From the NCBI GenBank assembly GCA_003427395.1, contig BFEA01000855.1:252892-291565 (forward strand): 38,674 bases of DNA, written 5' to 3'. A program made the position numbers and the translations under genes. The stretch is from Chara braunii (lineage: Eukaryota > Streptophyta > Charophyceae > Charales > Characeae). Positions 19,483 to 28,912 of this stretch are shown piece after piece (position 1 is the first letter of the stretch; every line of letters begins with the position of its first letter). The notes beneath the pieces were generated by a model, which saw nothing but the letters and a program-made list of their open reading frames with translations, had not been told where the DNA came from and searched no databases.

Positions 19483-22400
19483 CTAGCACTCATCTTCTCT
19501 CAACTCTAGGCCTAGCCTGTCATACAAAGCTCTCCTAGCACCGTGACGTCTCCTCGGAAGAAGAGCGCCATGCATATCTCTGACTTGCCCCTGTCCGTCG
19601 AACTGCACGACTCGCCTCCTAAGGTCATCTTGGAAAGCGGGACAACCCACCCTGTCGTGCACCCCTCTGCCACACCATGAGCACATGTCACCGGCGCTGC
19701 TGTCCTCTACCTTCGCCTTCTTAGGCTTGGGTAGGATCTGAGGCCATGCCCTCTCGAGTCGGATCGTCACATCATGTACGGCTCTATCCACCGTATCAGG
19801 GCTCAACATCCTCGAGACCCTCTCAGTCGTCGCTTCCTCGTCACACCTCTCAGACGCAGACGAAAGGAGGTGCACTATTTCGTTCATTGCCCCGAAAGCT
19901 GGAGTTGGTGTAAATGGAAGAATCATGGGCAGTAATGTCGCTGATCCGCTCGTGTCCTGCTGTGGCATAACATCCCGTGGCTCTGAAATCCTCATTGCTC
20001 GTCGTGCCTACCACCCATCTCTCGCCGTACATCCCCCTGAACAGCCAACTCTGAGGGAGGGACCCAGTCCAAACCACGTGCCTCTGCCTCTCTCCTCCTC
20101 TCGATCTCGTTTGGCTCAAGCATGAGCTTGTCGACGACTGCAACCTCCTCACATGTCATCCCTATAACCCCGAGTGGCTCCTCTGTCTGCGAGTCTCGCA
20201 GAGGGATGTCCAATCTCACTCCCCCTGGCTCTACCTCATGAGAGACGTGTGCCTGTCCGATAGAAGTCTGCTGCCTCTCAGTCCTTCTCTCGTCGACCAG
20301 ACCTGCCATGGCCTGATGCCTTTGACCCTCCTTAGATCAGTAATCCTCTGCTCGAGTCTCGAGGTAGAATGTCTCGACTGCTCTGCGCTAGTGACAAGGT
20401 TACGTACCATGTCTCTCAGTCCCCTGTTCTCCTGCTCCAGAATATCTATCCTCCGTACTGCATCATGGAGCACCTCCCCTCGCGTAACCTCGGTCTGCGT
20501 GACTCTCCTGACACGCTCCATCACGCCTGCCAACTCTCGTACTGAGGCGTCAAATAATAATCTCGCCTGGAGCCTCTCCTCCGCCTGCGTACGCTCGCCC
20601 TCAGGCACAAGTTCCTCTCCTGTCCGTCTCCTCATCCTAACCTCCTCCTGCCACCCGGTTGTGCTGCATCCTCATAGAAGAGTCACTGTGTCTGCTCCTC
20701 AGTCTCTCGCCGTAACCTGACAAGGGTCGACACCTGGCTCTCCAACAGAGATGATCGCACAGTCTCAAGAACAACCCTGCGCTCCAGCCTATCTCTGTCT
20801 CTCGCGTCAGCAGGTGACTCATACTCCCTGAGCACCTTCTGAACCTGGGCTCGCCAATCACTCGCCTCTCTCTCCTGTATCCTGAGCACCACCTCAGCCT
20901 CCTCTAGCGTTTGGACCTCTCTCACCTCAACAAACGTGCAGAGATCACTCACCACCTCTCTCAGTGCATCGTGCTCCGTCAGTCTGTTACGACTCAACTC
21001 AAAGGATCGAATGGCAACTCTCCTCGTGTAATCCCGAACCTGCTCTGACCCCTGTCGAGCTGCTGCGAGGCCACTACCAATATAAGTTCTCTGCAAGGTT
21101 AAGTCGTCATACAGTACCCTGAGCCCACCAGTGGTCTGATCAACCGGCAAGTGCGGTCTCGCGGCCTGGCCCAGTCGCTCAAAAGCCAGCCAACCTGGAA
21201 ATTGTAATAATGATATTTATCTCATCTCCTCGGCTAGCCATGCATCCCTCCTGACAGGCTCGTAACCTATCGGCCCCCGAGACTCCGGCAAGCTCTCCTC
21301 CTCATGAGTCGGAGATGCGTCCTGGGTATGCTCCGTGTCTGCCTCAATGTGGCCCCTCATACCGGCCTCAGTCTGATCACCATCTCGTCGTGGAGTATCC
21401 CCAAAGTCTAGTGGTGACGTCTCCACTCGCTGGGTCTGCATGTCCTCCGTGAGACCCTCTCTATCTAGCCCCAAAACCTCGGTCTCAACTCGCTTTGTTT
21501 CCATGTCCATGGGCGAGGGTTGGGATACCTCCTGTCGCATCTGCATCCTAGGAGACTCCATATCATATAGCTGGGCAGTCAATGAACCCTCAGGCTGAGT
21601 TGGCTGCTCAGCCAATCGACTCTCGCTCAGTAACGACGATCCGTCCAATGATGAGGGTCCCATCGCACCTCTCTCACCATCCTCCACTGCCAGCTCTGAA
21701 TGAGACTGGACCCTCTGCCCATCATGCCCTAACTTATCATGCATCGGCGTCGTCTCTCGCGGTCACTCAGGCTGAGGCTCCTCGTGCTCCTGCATCGGTC
21801 CTATAGTGGCAGGCCCTATCATAAGCAATAGCTCCCTTTGTGGGAGGTCTAATGCCATATCCCGTATGTCTCTCCATCGATAAGGCCTCTCCGATGCAGT
21901 ATCGGGAACCACTCCCTCCATGGTATCTGTCTCTGTAGGCCGGGCCGAAGCAATCGTCAACACAAGCTGCAGGGAAGCCTCCTCCCCATCCCGTATGGGT
22001 GTAGGTGGAGTGGTCCAATCTGTCTCAGGCGCACCACAGTCTCTATCCCCTATCTCAGTCGGACATATCTCTGGCGCTGGCACTGTCCCAATCTCTGGAG
22101 TAGATAAGACACTCTGTCTCTGAGACCCTACTAACAAGGCCTCCTCCCCCACATCACACGTCGGGAGGGTCCTCCCAATATCAACCGTCAACACGTGATC
22201 ATTCTCCTCTAGATCATCCCCTCTATCCTGACGTCCTCGACGCCTGCCTGTCCTAGGTCTGCGTGGGATCTTTGGCTGCCCACTCTCTCTCCGCCTCTCT
22301 CACGATCGCCCCTCATCATCCTCATCCCTCTCTAGCTGCGCTCGTGGGTGTACCCTGAGCTCCGGGATGTAATCCCCAACCTCTCTGCGCAGCCTGCGTC

Positions 22401-22884
22401 GTCTGTCAGCGGTGAACGCCCCTCTAAGCGTCGCTATAAGCTCCGCCCAAGCCTGCACTGTGTGTGACATGGCACTCACCTCATGTCTAAGATCCGGGAC
22501 AACCCAGTGCTGTACCTCGCTAACCCTCTACGCCTCGGTTCATCTCTGCCCATCCGCAAAAATGATGAAAGCCTCAAGGAACTTATCCAGGTTAGCCCCA
22601 TCAAACCGTGTGGGCCTACCCTGTCGATCAATGGGCTGAGGCCGCAATCTCAGCATCCGCCTGGCGAACTGTCTCTAATCCAATAACTCTCTCACGATCT
22701 GAGCCACATGCTCCTCATAGCTGCCAGTACCCCAGACCCTCTCAGTCATCTGAGTAAAATCTAACTGAAGGATCCAAACCTGCCTAACTAACCCGTCCAA
22801 AAATGGAAATACATGTCCACCCCCGTAACGGAATGGGTCCAGTATCAAAGACGTGGCTAATCACTCATCCTCCTGTCCCGCCAT
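19483..22884 (-). pseudogene. Second gag-like ORF, downstream of integrase
   Basis: Translation from ATG 22882-22884 gives MAGQEDE, then a TGA, then continuous protein-like sequence. Around codons 60-150 it resembles a Ty3-type capsid domain: a phe-asp-gly motif (RPTRFDGANLDKFLEAF), then a Trp-containing helix-like stretch (TVQAWAELIATLRGAF). A long acidic/Ser/Pro linker follows, then coiled-coil-like Leu/Arg/Glu heptads (20231-21150) and near the end a zinc knuckle C-x2-C-x4-H-x4-C (19642-19683). In-frame stops lie at 22861, 22675, 22540, 22528, 22300 and 21763, with at least two frameshifts between 20683 and 19995. Total ~1,130 codons. It starts only ~300 bp after the integrase end with no PBS between, so I infer an additional ORF of the same element; the remains of a separate element are the alternative. 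Confidence 0.65.
19642..19683 (-). other. CCHC zinc knuckle of second gag-like ORF
   Basis: The residues read CSWCGRGVHDRVGC, exactly C-x2-C-x4-H-x4-C, the nucleocapsid RNA-binding knuckle. All four ligands are intact. Confidence 0.85.
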
Positions 22885-23186
22885 TTTTCCGCCCCTCCAA
22901 ATAATGGCCAACTTCGAAAAGCCAACCCTGCACAAATAAGAAGGACGGATGATAGAGGAAATAGAAGTAAGCACAGGAGAAGAATGAGGAATGCCTATAC
23001 TGACTGACCCAAACAGATCTTTCATACCCTCAGACGACTGACCTGACTGACGAACTAAAACTCACACTAAGACCTATCTAAATACTAACACCCAATTTTA
23101 TCCTATCACTAATGCAACGTACCACCTAATAATACGAGGATTCAGATACTATTTCTACTCACGACACTTTTTCAGTCACCCTTACC

Positions 23187-23429
23187 TTAGTCCCGCGCTT
23201 TGAACTTTTTCATTTTCGAACCGGAGACCCAATCTCTCCACGGTGTGTCGTTAAGCTCCTCAATTTCATATGCTCCATGATGCCCGCACCGTTTAATGCG
23301 ATACGGGGCTAACCACCGCTTGTCCAACTTGCGCGACCACTGTTTTTCTAGCGATGAGTCGTACAGTAGAACCACATCTCCAACTTCCAATCGCTCCTTC
23401 CTGACTCGTGCAGTGGGAGGAGATCCCAC
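23187..23429 (-). pseudogene. Integrase C-terminal GPY/F-like module
   Basis: The frame contains GDVVLLYDSSLEKQWSRKLD followed by RWLAPYRI and HGAYEIEELN, the layout of the gypsy integrase GPY/F module (Gly replaced by Ala here). It ends at a stop soon after KMKKFKARD, and I see no chromodomain beyond it. It is one frame away from the catalytic core (24103-23348), so a frameshift of one base lies near 23425. The first codon is GTG, not a true start: the segment is the continuation of pol. Confidence 0.8.
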
Positions 23430-24108
23430 CTCTCCTTATCCTCTAGCCGACTGTCGGTTACCCGATCTACCGCTTCCTGGATCCTCTCTTCTGCGATGTC
23501 AACTTGTCTGGCCCGCAAATCCAGCAATTCCTCGAAGGACAAGGTGTTTTCTATATCCTGCCTCCTCAACGTCTTCAGAAAGCTCTCTATCGGAAGTGTG
23601 GCATGTCTTCCATACCATAGCGTTGCTGGCGCGTACTTCGTGGACCTCTTAATCGTAATATTTTCTACAAAGAATGTTGCGCGCAGATGCTTAGGCCACT
23701 GATTCTCCCTGTCGTTCGTCCATTTCGCCAGTAGATTCGTGATGGTGGTATGCCCTCTCTCAACTGGAGCATTCGCCTGCGGATGTGCCCTAGTCGTGTA
23801 GCTGCCTTGTACGCCATACTCTTGCAACAAGGTTCGCACTTCTCCACAAGTGAACTCTGACCCCCTGTCCATCACGAATTCCACTATGAAAGGATACCTG
23901 AGGAAATATTCGGAGATACACAAAACCAATGTCTCACCCGTCTTGCTGCGTATGGCTCGCCCATCGACAAACCCCGTAAGATTATCCCGTGCGTCAAAGA
24001 TGTAGTTGTAGTCGCCCACTCCCTGAGGCATTGCCAGTAGGTCCAAATGGACCACTGCTCCTGCATCTCCCACAATCCGTGGGTGCAATGGCTCCTTGTA
24101 CATAGTTG
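23348..24108 (-). pseudogene. Integrase catalytic core (DDE), distal half of split integrase
   Basis: Catalytic residues are visible in VVHLDLLAMP (Asp, 24041-24043), FVMDRGSEF (Asp, 23867-23869) and NAPVERG (Glu, 23759-23761). Spacing is D-x57-D-x35-E, the classic D,D-35-E of Ty3/gypsy integrases. The frame is open for ~250 codons and then shifts at ~23425. Its N-terminal zinc domain is 7.1 kb away at 31247-31369, because an unrelated element (24113-31233) is inserted between. The TCA-ACT-ATG preceding the core joins in frame to the CQIRA-coding end once the insertion is ignored. Confidence 0.9.
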
Positions 24109-24112
24109 ACGC
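24109..24112. repeat. Target site duplication, left copy (ACGC)
   Basis: ACGC immediately precedes TGTCAGGG. The identical ACGC follows the ..CTCGACA end at 31234-31237. Both lie inside the integrase gene. Confidence 0.75.
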
Positions 24113-24678
24113 TGTCAGGGCAAAAACCCTGACAAGGGTATTTGCCGGTGTTTTTGAACATCGGACGTTGTCCGACTCTTGCGTTGAAATAATAGTCTTG
24201 GGATGAGACTGACGTCTGCAAAAAGTTTATTCTGACTTAATCTATGACTGAGAACCTAAAAAGTTTTCGGACCTTAGGCCAGACGCGTGTGACGTCCGGA
24301 GATATCGGATATGAACAACAAGGCTACGCTTTTGTCAAAACCGCAGAAATGTGCGGATAAAGAAATGTTAAAAATTAAACCTATCCTACCTGTGATAATG
24401 TCGCGCGGCTTAACAGCCGCGCGATTCAGGGCCTAAATAGTCTCAAAAAGGCTGGCCATGGCACACTCGCGATAAGCCGCCCGATTGAATGGGCGGCAGT
24501 GTGTGTGCTGCGCACCAGGAGGCCGCCATACCAACAGCGGCGCAGTTGGTGTTGGGAGAGGAGGCCGACAAGGCCTGCTTTTGGTCGTGGCTGGATAGCC
24601 TACTGGTTGTGACCCTTCATATAGACGTGTAGCAGGCTTAGCTTCCGTGAAAAGGAGCTAGCCCAGTAGGTTACTATG

Positions 24679-24911
24679 TCAAACGCTTACCCTGCAGGTA
24701 CTGGGATCGAAGCCGACAGGCCCTACTCGGTGCAACTCCTTTTGGAGCTGCATTTTAGACGACGCGGTCAATCCTGACCGCACGATCGCGCAGATCGCAT
24801 GGCCGAGATTGGCCGCGCGTCCCTTAACAGGCCCTGCCAATTTTTTTTCAATTCCCCGAAGGGAATCGAACTCGGGTCTGTATTTCATCTGCCGTTGGCA
24901 TAAGCCAACGA
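24679..24911 (-). mobile_element. tRNA-like (SINE-type) modules within hairpin arm
   Basis: On the minus strand AGTTCGATTCC (24863-24873 region) is a near-perfect box B, preceded ~35 nt upstream by TGGCTTATGCC inside a 7-bp hairpin (24893-24910). The segment between, GAAATACAGACC, also occurs beside a box-B unit at 15270-15290. A second box-B-like GCTTCGATCCC lies near 24703-24713, also minus. Neither folds as a canonical tRNA. Confidence 0.5.
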
Positions 24912-25185
24912 CCTCAATATGGATGCGTCAGATGGCGCCCAGGAAAAGAAAGTTGAGGACTGTAGTCCTCAGCAGGTTTCAGAGGACGCCCGTTTTCAAC
25001 GGGCAGCCGTTTTTTTTCCTAGGTGAGGTGGTTTTGTTTTTCTGATTTTTTTTTAGATTCTTAGATTTTCCTTTTAGATTTTTTTTTAGATTTAATTTAG
25101 ATTTTTTTTTCTTTTTTTTTCTTTTTTTCTTCTTTTAGTTGGGGGCACCCGTTCGTTCGAACGAACGGATGGAAGCATGACCGTG

Positions 25186-25242
25186 CCAGACTGTTTCGTC
25201 GGATTCACCGACTCATCAAGAGGTTTAACCTCGACAGTCTGG
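25186..25242. other. Three-way-junction inverted repeat
   Basis: CCAGACTGT (25186-25194) pairs with ACAGTCTGG (25234-25242). Inside lie two further perfect hairpins, GTCGG-ATTCA-CCGAC (25198-25212) and GAGGT-TTA-ACCTC (25220-25232). Together they make a compact branched fold of 57 nt. Confidence 0.8.
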
Positions 25243-25284
25243 GCACCATAGCACACGAACCTGGCGCCAATAATGACTAGGTAC

Positions 25285-25366
25285 AGAGAGAGAGAGCGAG
25301 AGAGAGAGAGAGAGGGAGGAGAGGCCTACCTACCCACCTACCTACCGATCTACCTACCTACACGCC
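25285..25366. repeat. (GA)n and (CCTA)n microsatellites
   Basis: Interrupted GA dinucleotides (25285-25320) are followed by CCTA/CTAC tetranucleotides (to ~25362). Confidence 0.9.
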
Positions 25367-25480
25367 GCGCCAGGTATTGAATGAATCTTCCATGGGAACG
25401 CGGAAGAATACAGTCATGAGCAGTGACCAAGGCCACTGCTGTTAGTGCGGCCACCAGACAACAATCGCAGGTGAGTTTTT

Positions 25481-25514
<34 letters not shown>

Positions 25515-26446
25515 TTCCCCTTTCCCGTTCGTGGCCGTTGGACAACAGGTTGTGGGGGAAAATGGGAGAAGGGGCAAAAACGAGGCAAGCTGCCTCATGA
25601 AAAACAGGAAAAAAAAAAAAAAAAAAATCTGAAAACGAGGCAACTGCCTCATGGCTGGAGAAAAACAGCCTTTTTGGCTGTGTGGGAGCAGAAGGGCTCC
25701 TCACCCCATTCAGGGCAAATATTTGAGGCCGCGAGATCTTGGATCTCGCGGCTCATGATGCGCGCGTGAGAATGGGATTTTGGAGTTGGTTGGGAGAAAA
25801 GAAAGGGAGGAAGACGTGAGAGTTGGGAGGAGGAGGTCCTACTCCTCCCAAATTGACAACTTCCCTCCTCGTTTTCAGGAGAGGGCAGAACAAAAGGTGG
25901 AAGGCTGTTGCATGCAACAGGATGCACCTGGCTGAGGTACGAGCCAGGTGCAATGAAAATTAGTAATTAGTTTTTTTATTTTTTATTTTTTCTTTATTCG
26001 TGTGAGGACACTTGTCCTCACGTGGTGCTACCTCTGGCAGAAGCTGCCAGAGGTAACTGTCACGCTCCCGTTTTTGCAGGGAGCCTGGAAATTTAAAAGC
26101 CACTAAGGAAAAGGCTAGATGCAACCTTTTCCCCGATGTATCTGCTCTGGAAAAAGGATCCAGATATATGAAACGGAAAGGGGCTGTATCTTTCCAACCC
26201 CTTATCAGAAAAATAAAAGAAAAACAGATTTGGAAATGGCAGGAGCGCAGCTATCTCGCCAGATTCCGAGATAGCTGGGAAAAAGAAAAAGAAAAATAAA
26301 ATAGGGCAGTTAAAGAAACTGCCCCACACTAAGGCTGTGGCTGTGGTGCGGCCACAGTCAGCCCTGGATGTTGGCAGATCAAGGGCTCACAGTGAGCCCG
26401 CGATTTTGCCTGGGGGCTGGAGTGACGTCCAGCCCTCCTCATCCAC

Positions 26447-26453
26447 TATAAAA
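26447..26453 (+). promoter_or_regulatory. TATA box
   Basis: TATAAAA follows the last strong hairpins of the arm (26414-26435). The GC-balanced sequence to the right could be a transcribed leader towards the ORFs at 28376. There is no other obvious TATA box in the preceding arm. Start site and splicing cannot be determined from sequence. Confidence 0.5.
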
Positions 26454-26766
26454 CAGCCAGCTGCCCCCAGCTGCCACACAAAGCATTCGTGCTGTCATTG
26501 TGTGACGTGCACTTGAGTGTTGCTGGGCTGCTGAGGTGCTGCCTGAGGCAAGGAGGAGAAGTTGGAGATCTGCAGAGGAGCGCGAAGAGGAAGACTGGGC
26601 AGCCATAGCTAAGGCAGGGAGCACTATACTCCTCTCCTCTAGCTGGTGCTGGTCCCACGGGACAAACCCAGTGGTACTGCGGGACTGCGGCAGTGCGGCG
26701 CTGTGAGATTTGGGCCTGGGGCCCAAATTTTACCAATTTTGGCCTGCCATTTTTTCACTACGATGG

Positions 26767-27100
26767 GGAAGTGCTCCCGAAATTTCACAGCGGCAGTCCC
26801 GGTTTTTACTGCGGTGGTACCGAAGTGTTGCCGAATTTCTACAGCGGCGGCACAAGTTTTTAGTGCAGTGGTGCCAAAGTGCTGCCAAATTTCTGCAGCG
26901 GCGGCACAAGTTTTTACGGCGGTGATTCCGGTTTTCTCGGTGGTAGTGGGAAAGTGCTGCTGAAATTCTACGGCGACGACTACGGGTTTTATCGGCGGTG
27001 GTACGAAAGCGCTGTCCGAATTTTTCGGCGGTGACTCTGGTTTTACCAGCGGCGGTGCGGAAGCACTGTGAAAATTTTACGGCGGCGACGCAAGGTTACC
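26767..27100. repeat. ~55-bp tandem repeats, six units
   Basis: Units carry G(T/C)GCTG(C/T)C(G/A)AA(A/T)TT then a CGGCGGYG-rich segment, GGTTTT and a (G)CGGTGGTRCGAA end. Unit starts are near 26769, 26825, 26878, 26953, 27008 and 27061. Units are diverged; one is ~20 bp longer. It lies 320 bp right of the TATA box and could be leader sequence. Confidence 0.8.
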
Positions 27101-28375
27101 AGCGGTAGAAGTTCCACATTTAGCAGCAGCCGGACCTTGGCGTAGGGAAGGCACCGCTGGAGCGGAGGATTGAGGTGGTGTGAATTTTGACGGTGTGGTG
27201 ACGCGGAAACAGTGGAAGTCAGTGACGGTGACACTCATTGAAAAAACATAGTAAGGAGGCGTTGTGGCAGGTGGTTGTGGTGAAAGGAGTGGTGTGGATT
27301 ATTTGTCGACGATTGGAAGACAACTGTCTCTTGACAGAGGGGCATAATTTTATACGGCTTTCTTGAGTGAGTCGTTATTATCTTCATTTCAGCGTCACTC
27401 AAGGTCAATTAAATTGACTTAGTTCCCTTCATACCTGAGTGAACCCACACTTGCTTTGACCTGTTTTCACTGAATGTTCATTGAGAAAGGGAAGAAGATG
27501 TGTGTTTTTGCGTGTATGACTGGGAGTCTGACAATGGTAAAGGAATGCATGGTGGTCTGTGTGTCGTTGGGTTTGGACTGCAGGTACGACATGTGGACTG
27601 AAATGGATGAGGGTGATGACGATGAAAGAATGGTTGACTTTTTTATCTTTGTGCTTGTGTTCTATATATAAATAAATAAGGAAGAAGATGACGAGAAACG
27701 AAGCGAGCACAAGGAAGAAAAGTTCAATTGGATTTAGACTTATCCCTGAGGTTACATATTCTTTCCCGAATGACCCTTTTCCCGTCTATGCCTGTCAGTC
27801 TGAATGATTCTATCTTTCTACGAATTTTTTTTTCTTCGTCCAAGTTTACTTTTGACGTTAGGCGACAAGATTCTTCTTGTCTGCCGTGTAGGTGCTTCCC
27901 CTTTTTTCTAGGAGGCATCTGGGGCGGCGGTTCGTTGCCTTAGGGGCCGGCCTGTTATCGACTCAGAGTGGACCGCTTTGCGGGGGGGGTACTATGCCGA
28001 TTCGGTGGAGACGGCCCGATTTCTGAGATCCGAGATTTATACTTGGGCGAGGAGGAGGAGTATCCCAGACCACCTCTTAGGGTAATGGAAAAGGCATCTA
28101 CACGGAAGAAAGTTATTTCTTCGCGCCTTGTGTAAAAAGAAAATTGTTCTAGCACCTCTGTTTTAAGTGGTCATCTTAGGTACCACTGACGTATGGAGAG
28201 TTGGTGCCACAAGCAGCATGACTCATGTCCTACTAGCTGAACGGAGTACAGTTAGATACTCCTGACGTGGTTGGTCGTGTCATAAGAAACACAGGCCGTA
28301 AGGAAGACAAAAACCAAATAATACTCGAAGGCAAGAGTTTAACTTAAAACACATTTGTCTTCGTTTTTCTTTCAG
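27101..28375 (+). other. Putative leader/intron sequence before ORFs
   Basis: No domain-bearing ORF. A pyrimidine tract TTTTTCTTTCAG ends immediately before the ATG at 28376, as a splice acceptor would. Donor sites cannot be assigned. Minus ORFs (27429-27710, 27724-27918) are weak and low-complexity. Confidence 0.35.
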
Positions 28376-28888
28376 ATGGCTATGGGATGCACGGACTTGT
28401 TCCTTTTCTACGACCGCGATTCGGCGGCTGAAAGGGTCGAACTCCAAAGACGTAATGGAGAAAGGGTAGAGAGGATAGGCCGACTTGTTTACAATCCGTC
28501 AGAGCTGTACTCTGAGGAGGACATTCCACGGTTTTGGGATGGTTGTGCGCAAAGACCCCCCAGACGACTTATTTTCAGGAGACCAGTCGGCTTGGATGTT
28601 CTTCATTACAAGTTCGCGCCGCCATTGCCCAATCGTCACTTCGTCAATATGAATTTGGCGGTATTGCAGCCATATGAGATCAACCCACGAGTGGACGAAA
28701 TTGCTAAAATAAGGTCGATGTTCATTCGACACGTGCTTTGGCTAAATGATCGACAAAGACCTTTCTTCGGTATATACTTCACAGCACGGGTGCGAGCCAA
28801 TAGGTTCACAATCGTAGACATCGAGCCATTATATGATGATGAATTGGAGGCCGAGACGGATGAAATAGAGGAATATCTACGCGACTAA
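28376..28888 (+). CDS. Unknown protein, ORF1 of nested insertion (170 aa)
   Basis: It starts at ATG 28376 (ATGGCTATGGGATGC), directly after a splice-acceptor-like TTTTTCTTTCAG; extending upstream would need a non-ATG start. The protein is Arg- and aromatic-rich with no low complexity, no signal peptide and no membrane segment. It includes RRLIFRRPVGLDVLHYKF and ends in a strongly acidic tail (DDELEAETDEIEEYLRD). It is uninterrupted, unlike every retroelement frame in the window, and is followed after 24 nt by ORF2 in the same frame, with two in-frame stops between. I do not recognise the family. Candidates are an accessory protein of the nested element or a captured host gene fragment. Confidence 0.5.
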   Translation: MAMGCTDLFLFYDRDSAAERVELQRRNGERVERIGRLVYNPSELYSEEDIPRFWDGCAQRPPRRLIFRRPVGLDVLHYKFAPPLPNRHFVNMNLAVLQPYEINPRVDEIAKIRSMFIRHVLWLNDRQRPFFGIYFTARVRANRFTIVDIEPLYDDELEAETDEIEEYLRD

Positions 28889-28912
28889 TTCTGACTTTGT
28901 TCTGATACGCAA

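Larger units (their letters stand above)
24113..26728. repeat. Hairpin-dense arm (about 40 short perfect stem-loops)
   Basis: Successive perfect inverted repeats with 5-12 bp stems and mostly 2-10 nt loops cover most of the arm. Examples (outer limits): 24114-24133, 24161-24175, 24341-24356, 24401-24424 (10-bp stem), 24476-24497, 24764-24781, 24851-24866, 24893-24910, 24954-24971, 24988-25004, 25149-25168 (20-bp palindrome), 25582-25596, 25637-25650, 25665-25681, 25729-25751, 25823-25851, 25905-25920 (16-bp palindrome), 25923-25952 (11), 26002-26021, 26029-26055 (12), 26107-26132, 26248-26277 (11), 26304-26324, 26383-26399, 26414-26435, 26708-26728. Stem sequences are all different; only GAGGCA/TGCCTC recurs (25582 and 25637). 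Poly-T (25484-25513) and poly-A (25609-25627) tracts lie between hairpins. Confidence 0.9.

Noticed and set aside
24113-25262. Left arm as a 5' LTR with TGGCGCCAATAATG (25262) as PBS
   Set aside because: Only the first 7-8 bases fit tRNA-Asp, and the last 1.1 kb of the insertion does not match the arm as a 3' LTR should.
25414-25769. Lys/Phe-rich ORFs on both strands
   Set aside because: They owe their length to poly-A/poly-T tracts and hairpins.
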